Part shown: positions 1 to 12,071 of the stretch, in pieces
Numbering within the stretch: the first letter of the stretch is position 1
Layout: each line of letters begins with the position of its first letter
NCBI GenBank assembly: GCA_035048815.1
Contig: JAUCBN010000016.1
Coordinates: 2,472,501 to 2,536,500 of the forward strand
DNA from: Abelmoschus esculentus
Lineage: Eukaryota > Streptophyta > Magnoliopsida > Malvales > Malvaceae
Direction: 5' to 3'
DNA length: 64,000 nucleotides
The notes under the pieces: generated by a model
The model's input: the letters and a program-made list of their open reading frames with translations, nothing else
Databases searched by the model: none
Told to the model about the DNA's origin: nothing
Translations under genes and position numbers: made by a program

Positions 1-2746
1 TTGTTTGGGGTCATGTTGCAGGGTACCTGATAGAAAACAAAATGAATTCTAGAAAATACTAAGGTCTGCAGTCTGCACATTGCATAAGTGATAATAAATA
101 ATGAATGCTCGCACCATTTTCATCGCATTTTCGGTGAGACATCTTCCTTCGGAAATTACGCAACAATAGTAAACTTGCCAAGAAAAGAATTAATAAAACT
201 GCCAGCACTCCAATCGAAGCTCCAAGTATCAACTTAAAACGCAGTTTTCTCTGTGCCTCGTTGCGTAGTCCAGGATTACCTTCATAGCTACAACAGAAAT
301 ATATATAACTGTTTATAAATTTGCTGTGTAGGATAACATAGAACTTAAGATGTAATGCACCGCAACGTACTCACTTGAAATCGATTTTCTTGCTTAGCAA
401 TGCTGAAGGAATTTCCCCACAAAACGAGTTGTTCTGTATGTACCTGAAATAAATAGATTACCCTTTTACTGAAGATCTGAAATATATAGGAAAAGAAAAG
501 CCTAAACTGCAGTTTTGTTAAAAACAAACCATCTAACTCAGTTTAATGATCTAAAATTAGCAGATAAGAAATAAAGATTTCTACTTACAATGCTTGTAAG
601 TTAGGCAAACGACCAAGGTATGAAGGTAGTGAACCGTTAAGTTTATTGTTCTCCAGATGTCTGCAAGCACCGGTCAAGGATGTGAGTCGGACAAGCTCAC
701 GAGAGAACAAGTACCAAAGTAAAATGTCAATCTAGAATTCTGAGGAAAATTAATACAGCTATATGTATTGCATGATCGAGTGAAGAGCTTACACAATTTT
801 CAGATTGATAAGGCTACTCATATCAGGGAGTGGCCCTATTAAGGAGTTGGAGTCCAACCACCTACAGAAGATGGGAGCTTTTCAATGGAAGGTAATCGGA
901 CAAATTCGTGAATATTAAATCATAGATGTTGAATAATAGGACTTACAACTCAATCAATCCCTCCATGTGATTAATCTCAGATGGAATTTGGCCCTTCAGA
1001 TTCTGCCCTGATAGTGCACTGCTCATAAGGTTTAAAAAATCCATCAAATTCTATAAACATTAAAGTAACCGGTCTAAAAAGAACTTAAAAAGGTTGTTTT
1101 AACAATAAATTGTGATATGGTTATGAAATGAACAGGAAATTTACCAAGTTCAAATGCATTACATTTTTGTTATTCTTAGTGGTGGTGCTGGGCTGCAATT
1201 TACCCATGTCCAGGGAGTAGGAACACAAGGATCACCTCCTTCATTTGCCCAAACGCTTTCGGCAGCCCTATATCGAATGGCATCGAGCGTGGTCACTGGA
1301 AAATCGAGAAAGTAACGAGTTACTAGCTAACTGAGTCAAGCAAAATCCTCGAACTTACATGCTAATGTGCAATATGATCAAAACACCCCAAGGCCATCTT
1401 ACCATCTCGCCTGTCAGTTTTTGCAGCAATCCGCTGGTATTTACTTATCTCAATTGCATTAAGGAGTGGTCCTCGAGTAGAATCATTGGTCTTTGAAAAA
1501 GTGAATGACAGAACAAAATCGAGAGTAACGTTCATGTAACTCGGCTCATAAAGCGTGTAGCTCCCGTTGGCATTCTCAGCTATATTTACCACAGCATTGC
1601 TATAATCAGGGACATAAGGCTCTCGCATACTGAATTTCCGGGTTTCATTCGGAGCCAAATCTTCAATTTCAGCAAAGTATGCATAGGCTCGTGCATTGGC
1701 AGGGAAGCCTTCGAGGTTCAATCTGTAGCTAAGCACTCCTTCAGTGCCAACAACTGCTGTTTGCATCACTTTGACAGGCGGATATTCTCTAGTTCTTATA
1801 TCAACGTTCTTCGACGTCGTGATTCGTTCCGTCCCAGGTGCCATTCCTACAAGAAAATTTTGCCTCCTATCAAGATCAGACTCCCAGAATCTGTCATATG
1901 GATCATCAGGGTACCTATAAATGCAAATTTGGTTTTCATAAATCAACACAGATATCAACCAAATACCTTGCAAATGAAGCAAAACATCAAACAGTTCTCA
2001 GATGCCATAGCAGATCATACTTTACCTCACAAAATCCTTCGTTAAAGCACCAAAGTTCACTCTAGCTGCAACATTCAAGAAGAAATCATTCTCGAAATCT
2101 GTAGCATACATGGAAAGATTCAAGGGACGAAGCTCAAGAGTCGAAATGAATGGAAAACCGGTTGTTGCACAACATAAGCAAACATCAATAGAATCTGAAG
2201 GAGCCCTTATGATCATTTCATTCACATAAGTTCTGGAGCCATCTTGAATTGTCACGGTCGCCCACTCAGTCGCATCTAAGTAGAGCTTGAATTTCGGGTA
2301 TGCATCGACATTTCCAGGGCTTCCATACTGAAATGTTGCACGAACAAGGTACCTTCTCCTCTCCCTAGTCCTCAAATTGTAACAGTACTTCTTGTTGTCC
2401 GAAGGAAAGTCTCTTCGAGTCCGATACTGCAACAAGTTCCCGTTCGGGTTCTCGACCGACACTTGTCTCCCATGATTCATGATATCCATGTCTGAACTCC
2501 ATGAAAGTTCAGTACTTGGATCAGTGTAATTACTTGTGCTTCCACAATCTAAACTAACAAACTCTGCAGGGAACAATCAAAATACATAAAATTCTCATTT
2601 TTAGCACTTTTTTCAAAGATTTATGTCTTAATACTTAATTCATGAAACCATATTACATAATAAACCAGAAACATACCTGAAACTTGGGATACAGCAGAGG
2701 ATATACAATAGAAATATAGTATAAAAAACTGTGTAAATAAAGCCAT
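1..2746 (-). CDS. Malectin-like LRR receptor kinase (At1g67720-like), 3' part off the window
   Basis: Plasma-membrane receptor-like kinase, partial. In transcription order the exons I read are 2746-2677, 2563-2026, 1914-1403, 1295-1163, 1018-947, 861-793, 660-589, 443-375, 287-115 and 26-1; all junctions keep frame. The product starts with a hydrophobic signal peptide (MALFTQFFILYF...) and continues into a malectin-like ectodomain (EFVSLDCG, then DPYDRFWESD). Next come the NEGGDPCVPTPWTWVNC segment typical of this family, about four leucine-rich repeats mostly coded one per short exon, and a transmembrane helix (ILGASIGVLAVLLILFLAS) followed by a basic stop-transfer (RNFRRKMSHRK). The kinase domain would lie beyond base 1. 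Family assignment is firm and the At1g67720 orthology is from memory. The ligand is not known to me. It is divergent from the ARR11-like gene, about 9.3 kb away. Confidence 0.9.
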
Positions 2747-5700
2747 TGAAGATCATCAACAAGGTAAAACTGATTGTTTTGAAGTTTTATTTTCTCAGAT
2801 TTGTAGTTTTTCAGTAAATGAAAAAGAAAATTTGTGGGGTTTTTAGTTCAGCATCTAAACCATCTTTACTCCACTGATTGATGAGTTTACCAGTTAATGC
2901 AATGTACATTCATATCTTTCCTTTTTTTATTATTCTTTTATATTTTCCATTTCTTTTAGGTTTAGGAATCTCCTTTTCCCAAGGGTTAAAGATTTCATGC
3001 TTGCTTTAAAAAAAAGTTAAATTTATATCATAAAGGAAGAGTGTGACAGTAATAAAAGCTAGAAATAAAAGATTGAAATATAAAAATTATTATATATATA
3101 GTCAGTAAAAAAATAATAATTTTATATAAGTAAATTAAAAATATTAAATGCGAATATTATATAAGAATATATAGTGTTTTTTTAATATTATGATATCATT
3201 ACCTGATAGTATATGTTGTTTTTATTTTTATTATTTTATTAAAGTATACATATTATATAAATAAGTTATTCAAGGACCGGCAGAACCATTTAATTTTTTT
3301 AATTTAGAAAAAATAAGATAATAATAAAATTATTATTTAAACTCCTAAAATATATAATTTATATCTTTAATCTTTTAAATTTAAATATTTTTAAATGATC
3401 CATTAATATATAAAGTTGAGTTTTACCATTAAAAATAACAAGGAACTGATAATATATTTATTATATTATTTTTATTTTAAATATATAGTATGTGGTATTG
3501 TATTTCTCCGTGGTCCCTGCAATTACTATACCATCAGAAAAAGTTGAGGTTGGGTTTTATATTTCTATTTACTGTGACTGAGTCTGAACAGGGTCTGACA
3601 TGCAAAAATCATATGAAAAGAAGGTGAGACAGAAATAATAATTAAACCATTAAATATAAATATATAGATATATGAAAAATGGAATAAATATATTTTTACT
3701 TTTTTAATATATAATCTTCTAAAATAGAATAAATATAAGTTTACCCTATATTTTAGTATATATTTTGTTTATAATTTTTAATTTATCTAAAAAAAATCGG
3801 ATGAAGTTATCCCTTATCTTTCAACATTTACGTTTTATCTTTAATTTTTAATTATGATTTTAACTTTAATTGTAAATCGTACTTTTATTTTAATTTATGT
3901 ATTACAAAAATATTAACTTATTAAAATATATATAAATACAGTAAATCTTTATTATAAAACAAAATATTAAATTAAATATTTATAATAAATCAAATACTGA
4001 TATTTATATAAATATATAATTTTAAATCTACAATTATAATACAAAAAATACACAAACATGTATTATTTAATTAAACCATTAAACTACAATTTCAGCTTTA
4101 GCTTTAGCTTTTGCTTTATGTAAAGCAAAGCCTGTCTCTTTGACCCAACTTGTCTGCTAACTTTTTGAAGCAATTTTCATGCAAACATTATTCATTGATT
4201 AAATGGTTTAAACTTAACCATTTCTCGACAACTGTACAACTTCAATAATTATTTTTTTGTGTTCTTTAAGGTTGTTTTCCTACTAACAAATCAGGGAAGG
4301 AAACCATGACTGTACTCAATTTCTTAGCTTTTTTTCCTTACAATGATTGACATTATTTTTGTAATAAAAAAAAGGGGGAAATAGTTTTTGAATGGTTTGT
4401 TTTGAAATTAAAATGGTTTTGAAATTAGAAATAAATAAATAAAAATTCATTTTTTTTAAATAAAATAAAACCTTAGATTCTAATTTCCTATCATACAGTG
4501 TTATGATAGTTTAATAGTTACGACAAACAGAGGGAGAAATTTCTGGGAAATGATAAATTGCTGGAAAATACTAATTTTACGGGAAGCTACTTTAAATCTC
4601 TACAGCCCCGTAAGTAAAGCAATTAAATAATGAGTATCCCCTTAATAAAAGGATAAATCACATTAAAGATCAATTAGTTATAGATTTAATAATAAATAAA
4701 TTATTTTTTAAAAAATAATAATTGAATCACTCTTTTTAAAAAAATAATAATTGAATCATTTAATTATATATTTAAAAATTCACTTAAATAAAATTATGTG
4801 CAAGTTATTTTGTTATTAAAATTGAAAAAGGCTTGGTATAATAACAATTTGGACTGAAATTTATGTATTTTATTAATTTGGTCGTAATTCAAAATAATTT
4901 AATAGACATAATCATTCATATATAAAGTTTACATTAATAAAGTGATTGTGTATGCTAACATACGATATTAAGGTCATAATGTGTTTATTCTATTAATCTG
5001 TCAATAATTCAGTCGATAATAAAATTATTTAAAAGAAATTAAGCTTCGGGGCAATATTAAATTTTAATTTTTGATGGTTTAAAGAATAATTTCACTATAT
5101 AATTTTTTTTAATTTTTGATATTTTATGGGGTCGTGATGCTACTAATATTCCATGTGTTTGGTATTGAAGTAATTGTGTATGTTGAACTATCACATATGT
5201 TGATTATCAGATAAATAGACACTATCATAAAGTGTGATTAGTGGTCAAAAAGTGTATTAGGATAGAGAGAAGTCAAAATTTTAAATATAAAATATTAGTT
5301 TTATTAAATTATTTTAAATTATAACTAAATTAATAAAAAACATAAATTTTATGAATTAAATTGTTATTATATCATATTTTTGTTTTAGTTTTATTGACAA
5401 GATGATTTATTTGTCCATTTAATTGACCTATCTGTTTATAAATTTATATTAAATAATTGAATTATTGTTTTTAAATAAATAGTGATATGTTCTAAAAGAA
5501 GAGTAACATATTTTTTTTTCATAAACTAATAATCGAATGATTTAATTGTTATTTTTAAAAATATAACATATTTATTATTAAATTAAATGACCTCTAATGT
5601 ATTTTACCCGAAAAAAACATGTAAAGGTTCGTTCACGCGGTGATGTGGATGCCTCGATAGTCGAGACCGCGTTGTCCTTGTCGAAGATATAATAAGTGGG

Positions 5701-7494
5701 CCCAATATCCCCCCTTTGGTTTTTATGGGGTAATTGCATGGCATAAGGCCGGGTAGATAAGTGGGCCCCACATAACTCCAAAATTTATTGTTTTTTAAAA
5801 ACTCTAATTTTAAAATATATTATTTTTAAAATATCTAATTTTTATATTATAAACCTTATACATTAAAAAACATATCATACATCTTTTTAAATCTTATTTA
5901 TAAAGTAGGAGTACAAAAAAGACATAATTAAAAATAAATGATTTTCATCACATCATATATTAAAAAAATTAATAATTGAAATGGAAAAAATCGTCTAAAA
6001 TTATATCTATTTTTTAAAATATATTAGTGTTTTTGTTTTTGTTCATACCCAAACATCTTAGGGCCGAATACCCAATGCTAGTTTGTGTTTTGTTTTGGGC
6101 CTTGTTCACTTTTGTTGCTCTGAGTTGTGTTTTTTTAATGGTCTTTTGTTATGAAATGAAATATTTTGTTTTATGATATAAAAAATTGATTGATTTAAAT
6201 TTAATTAATGAATAATTGTATATTAGTCTAAAATTATTTTGATTGATTTCAACTATTGAATTCAATTAAAACAATACTTTTATATTAATGTAAATTAAAT
6301 AATTGTATATTATATAAATGAACTCTAACTTACACATAATAATTTTACATTAGCGGGATATATAAAACGAGTGAACAATGTAAAATCATTCACTATTTAT
6401 AGGTTAAATAGTGAGGGTAAAATTATTATTTTTAAAGCATAATTTAATTTTATTGTAAATAGAATTAATGATAAAATTAAAAATTATATAATTTTCCTAG
6501 ATTGTGAACATGTAATGAAAGCTATAAGAATCTGTAACTGTGCTTATGGGATTTCAAAGTTATTTATTTAAGTTCATAATGATATGGAGTTTGAAACTTT
6601 GTTTTGCTATTATGATCGATAATTAATTTTAATATTGATTATCGATCACCGAAATTATTATTTTTTATATATTTTAATAAGAATTTTGTTATTTTATTTG
6701 TATTTCTCTGTACTTGTGACACATTTTGTGTGTGTGGTTTGTGTCGTTTGTCCATGGGTTATGGTTTCAGCATACGTTAGCGGTCGTTTGTTGCTTGTAC
6801 AAAGATTTTAACGCTGATAGTTTTTTATTATAATTTTATCGGTAATCAAGAAAAGTTAGATCCTCACTCGATTGATGGTTGTTTACCGATGTAATCAGTA
6901 TTGAGTAGCGAAACATTCTATTTGATAGTTTGGGTGTCTTATCATTCTTTTTCATTGATTATATGACTCGATTGAATAAAAATATAAAAATTAGAAAAAA
7001 CCTTTTAATTTTAATAAAAAATTTAACAACCGTTATAAAAAAAATTATACCAATTATTTCCCTACTAATAAAAAATCATTTTTATTATTCAAAATAATAT
7101 TTTACAATATTAAAAGACAAATAGTTTGGGAATCAAATTTAAATAAAATACAAAAAAATCTCACATTCGGTCACTTCTAACCTCTATCCGTCCTTGGTGC
7201 CAAAATTTTAGGCTTTGGTGTTGTCTTTGGCATATTCCCAACGTACATCGACTTAGAATGCTATATAGCAGTGATCAACTATAAATTGATTAATGACGAG
7301 ACATTAAATTATTTAAAAATATAAAATGTTTGAATGTAATATTATAAATAAAATAAATCAAATTAAAAGAGTACTTTTTAATAATATTTTTAGTACACAA
7401 TCATATAAATCGGTGATAAATTTAATATAAAGTTATTATAAAAATGATAATTATTTCATACACATAAAAATTAAAATTTTTATAATCGCTTTAG

Positions 7495-7710
7495 TTTTAA
7501 GGTTTAATGTTAGATTTTAGGGCTTAAAGATTATTGATTTAGGTCTAATAGTCTAAAATTAATGAGTCGTGATTAGAATTTAAGGTTTGAGGTTATTATT
7601 TAGGGTAACTCTAAACAATCAACCCTAAAACACAAATATTAACTATAAATCAAAAATTCTAATCACAACCACTAAATTCTAAACCTTAATCTTAACTTTA
7701 ACCTTAAAAT
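7495..7710. repeat. Imperfect inverted repeat rich in AAACCCT-like words
   Basis: The left half carries TTAGGG/GGTTTA words and GTGATTAGAATTT. The right half carries the complementary AACCCTAAA and AAATTCTAATCAC words, so the two halves form a loose palindrome. Similar TTTAGGGTTTA-rich stretches lie at about 10150-10400 and 26098-26240. It resembles telomere-like interspersed sequence or an old MITE family; no coding content is seen. Confidence 0.4.
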
Positions 7711-8198
7711 TAAATTATTTGTGATTTTTTCTATTTCTACCATTTGTGTATCGAATATAAACTCTTATAAAAAATTATATAATGAAGAAAATAAAGAAAA
7801 TTCCTAAAAGAAAAGCAAGAATAAAAACAGGTAAAAGAACAAACACCCTGAAAGCATCATAGGATAGCAAGGTAGACTAGATATACATACATATATATTC
7901 AAAGTTTTAATTAATTAAAGTTAACATCCCACTTATGAGAAGTTTCATGTAGTTAATCCCCATCATGCCCACCCCATCTTTTTTATTTAAACAATTCCCA
8001 TAATTGCAAACCATAAAGTTATTTTCCTTAGTGGACATTTGGGCATTTTCCTTTTGGAAATTATTTTATTTATTTAGTGTGTTTTGTTTCAAGTCCTTTC
8101 TTTTAACCCCACTCATTGAAAAGTATGCCTTTTAGGCTTTAGGCTTTAAACCTCACACACATTATGGTAGAAAGAAAAGATATTAATTAAAAAAAATG

Positions 8199-8411
8199 AA
8201 TTAACCGAAAGACTGGGTGAATCTTATTTACTGCGTCATTCGTGGTCATAACTAATCAGAACCGTTCATCTTAATTTTTTAAGGTGAATCATCAGCTTTT
8301 TTCTATGGGTGGGCAGTTATTAGGTAGTTATTTAAAAATGAACAGTTCTGATTGCTTAGATCATAAATGACGTGATAAACATGGTTCACCTAATAATTTT
8401 TCCGATTAACC
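8199..8411. mobile_element. MITE with long (about 70 bp) degenerate terminal inverted repeats
   Basis: The left arm (AATTAACCGAAAG..GGTGAATC..TTTACTGCGTCATT..AATCAGAACCGTTCAT, in fragments) matches the reverse complement of the right arm (GGTTAATCGGAAA..GGTGAACC..TTTATCACGTCATT..AATCAGAACTGTTCAT). The element is about 210 bp and has no coding capacity. I could not fix a target site duplication, so the superfamily is open. Confidence 0.65.
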
Positions 8412-9799
8412 AACCCAAAAGCTTGAAATATGATATGATATACCTTAAAGGAAAATTGGATATTTCCGCTAATTATCAATCATATGATGTTCAAGAGTGT
8501 TCTTAGTCTTATTCATAAGGTTCCACTAATGGTATAATGATAATTCATATATAAAAATAAAATTAAGTTATACAATGTAAAACTCTTTAAATTTTATACG
8601 TTTTAGAATCATTAGATAACTGAAACAAATAATTTAAATTAATTTTTTTATTTTTTCTTAAATAAATATAATAAATTATATTCATGTTCGTTCGTAAAAT
8701 ACGAGGATTTAAACTCAACGTCTCCATCACTAGTTAGAACCACATTCTTGTACATTTAAAGTGAGTTGAGCACTCTCAACTTAGCATGTCAATCCAACCA
8801 ACTAAACACACACATATATAGGCCACTAGCTCAACTTGTCGACCATCGAAGAAGTGAGACAGAATGATCTAGATCAGCAATCAACTTAATCCTCATCCAT
8901 TACAGTAATAAACTATCATTATTATTTTTTTTAATTCAATTATTTTATGATTCGTGTTCGAAATTAATTTTTTTACGGATCATAATGTATAATAAGATAT
9001 AGTAATAATGTGTTATCAACGTGTCGTATTATTATAACATGTATTTTTTAATATAGAAATATATGATAATAAAAAGCCAAATATGTTTTTATTTTCTCAA
9101 TGAATAATATACAATATATTTTTTAATTTCTATATTTATAAATATAAAAATATATATTATATAAAATTATAATCCGAAAACAATAAATTACATTAATTTG
9201 AGTAGGGACTGTACTGACATTCTTATTGCATGGCATCGATCGTTTTCAATCCCCTTGCAACATCAAAAGCGAACCATTAAAATGCTTTAATTTTTTAAAT
9301 ATTCAGTGGGAAACTATACTCTTAATTAATACATTAATTATACTTAGAACCTTCATTAAAAAGATAAATGTTCCTACGTGATTAGTGTTGGATTAATTTG
9401 TAATTATCAGCTTGATTATTTGCCATAAACTAAAGAATAAAAACTTTGTTTAGGGGATGGAATTAAAATAATAAATAAATAATCAATTTTGGAATCTCCA
9501 TATAGGTTTTAGCCTTGAAGGTTGAAACCCTACCGGGATTATTTTCCCTTGTTTTGTTCTAAAAAGAAAAGGTTCCAATGAAACAGAGACAGTCACATGC
9601 TCGGGTCCGTAAGTTGACTTGACAAGGATGTTTTTGTCTGGACTCTGTCCGTGATCGGAAAAATTATGTCTCGAATATTTTCCAATCATATTATCCATAA
9701 TCTTAATTAATTAAATTTATTTATTTTATTTTTTTAAAATTAACCATTATCTTTTTTTACATATAATTAATAAAAATAATTATTAATTAATTATTTAAA

Positions 9800-9865
9800 A
9801 ATAAATCGATCTGATTATTTAAACCACGAATAACGTGATTAACATGATTGGTAATATAATCTTTC
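9800..9865. repeat. Relic related to the MITE at 8199-8411
   Basis: GATCTGATTATTTAAACCAC followed by GAATAACGTGATTAACATG matches one arm of the upstream MITE (TTCTGATTGCTTAGATCAT, then AAATGACGTGATAAACATG). Only one arm is clear. Confidence 0.4.
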
Positions 9866-10884
9866 ATGAGTGAGAGTTTGTGTTCTTTTAGGCTTTATTT
9901 ATAATTGAATTCTTTTTTTAAATAATTTTTTATCGTATTTTTATTTTCAAATAAGTATCAATGACTACCTCAATATATGTTTATTCACATGATTTTTTTT
10001 GAAACACTCATTTATCTATTGTTAAAATTTTTAATTTCTGACCATGATTGTTGAAACCTTAAATAGTCGTCTGCCGTAACGTAAATCTTAAACCTTAAAT
10101 TTTTTTATATGTCTGAAATTTTATCCAAATAAATTATATATAAAATACACTAAAGATTTTATAAACACATTAATTTTAGGGTTTAAAAATTCGGTATAAA
10201 TTTAGGGTTTAGATATTATAATTGAGATTTAAGATTTAAGTTTAAGATTTAGATTTTAAAGTAATATATTAATAATTTAAGTTTTAACTAATAAATTTTA
10301 AATTTTATTTAAAATCACTAAATTATAAATTATCAAATCTTAATCTCTAAATCATATATCATAAACTGAATCATTAAACTTTAAAATTAAAATTAAGATG
10401 TTCACAATTTTTATTTTATTTTTTAATATCCGTATATTAAACAATTATCCTATGCATATAATGGATACGTGGGAGGTTCTTGATTTTCCAGGGCCTGTGG
10501 GGTCTCGTACGTACTCCTTCCAATACCATTTTTGGCATTAAAATATAACATGTTTTATATCCATATTTTTAAGTATTATATTTCTTTTATCTATTAAATT
10601 TGTTGTGCAGCGACAGATGATATCGGTCTAATTTTAATTAACATTAGAGCTTTCGAGTTTGATGTTAAACAATCTTTTTCTATTTATAAATATATAATAG
10701 TTATTTTTTCAAAATAATTTAAATATGATATATTTTATATTTTTTTTCTAAATTTTCAATATAATTAACCTAATATAACACTAAATTAAGACGTATGATC
10801 AATATTTTAAAAACCAAATCAAATTTCGTTTATGATCGTAACGCACCATAAAATGTTTATTGCCCCCAAAAATAATGAACAAAC

Positions 10885-11610
10885 ATAAGCAGCGACGAAG
10901 TCACATGAACGGGGTGGGGTGAGACAATCACCCCTATACTCCAAAAAAATTTACTTTTACATTTTAATTTTTTATTTAAATTTTTTAATTTTTTTTTATA
11001 AATTTATCTTTTATTTTTAAATATTTATATTTTACCCTAAATTTTAAATATCCGTTCCGTCCGTTAGCGCAAGCATCCCCTCCCTTTCCCTTTCTCTGAG
11101 ACAATTAACTCTGGAAAGTACAAATTATATGAATTATTGGATAATCCATAGGATGTTTTATTTTTATTTTTTTTGTTTTTTCTACACAAGTCAATACTAC
11201 TATGATTATCTGAGGGTTTGGTTTATTTAAAACAGACAATAACTCTAAAGCTGAGAATCATTGTCTAGGTGTCCAAACAGACCGAACATATGTCATGCAT
11301 TGCATTGGCTAGAAAAAATAAATAAATAAACATCAAATTAAAGGGGGGAAAGGAAAGAAAAGGTACTTTAAAAATTAAAATAATACATATGCTATATTTT
11401 TAAAGTAATTAGGACCGATAGGGATGAAACCGGTCAATCAAGATTTGGGTTAAAAATTAACAAAAACATAAATATTTAAAAATAAAGAATAAATTTATAA
11501 AAAATAAATTTTAAAATAATTTAAATTAAAAAATAAAAATAAATAAAAAATTTTGGAGGTAGAAACGATCGCTCCTCTTCATCTTATATAATTTCGTCGT
11601 TGGAGACCAA
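10885..11610. repeat. Pair of inverted, diverged repeat copies upstream of the ARR11-like gene
   Basis: Sequence at about 10888-11050 (CGACGAAGT, then ACTCCAAAAAAATTT and a long A/T run ending TTTTTAAATATTTAT) recurs in reverse complement at about 11455-11605 (CCAACGACGAAAT, CTCCAAAATTTTT, TTTTTAAATATTTATG). The copies face each other across about 400 bp. They are probably two insertions of one dispersed family rather than a functional structure. Confidence 0.4.
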
Positions 11611-12071
11611 AAAAAATTACGTGATGAGCGAGATAATCTATTTATCTTTAAAACTAACATGAACCTGATAAATAATTATTTTAAAATTTTAAAGAAATTA
11701 AACAATTTCATCACATGTAGTATGGTTTTATTGTTTAAAATCAAACGTATTAAAATATTATTATATATTTCATTAAAAATCTCACCAAATAAAAATAACA
11801 TTCCCATGTAAAAACTTTAAAAACCGAACTACCCATTGTAATTGCTGAAACGGTTCAAAATTACCTGGAATCTGTCCATCTTTGTCTTAAAAACCCACTT
11901 CGCTCTCCTAGTCGTCTTCTCTTTTAAAACGCACTGTCATTCTTTCCTCTCTGCTCCTCAGCGTCAACTTTCCATTTCTCTGTCTCTTACACTTTCCATC
12001 TTCACTTCCAAACCACCTGCTTTCCACCCTCGAATCCGTACAAAAAACCCCATAACCAAACAAACAAAAAC

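Larger units (their letters stand above)
2747..10884. other. AT-rich intergenic DNA
   Basis: More than 8 kb with no convincing gene. The sequence is very AT-rich and the short open frames in it have no recognisable domain. A short GC-richer island at 5590-5780 carries two TGGGCC (site II-like) words about 65 bp apart, but no gene is attached to it. A segment at about 5270-5380 resembles 19975-20110 (TTATTAAATTATTTTAAATT followed by AACTAAA), so it is probably a dispersed repeat. Confidence 0.6.

Noticed and set aside
7495..7710. Interstitial telomere array
   Set aside because: The TTTAGGG-like words are irregular and not in tandem; better described as an old repeat relic.
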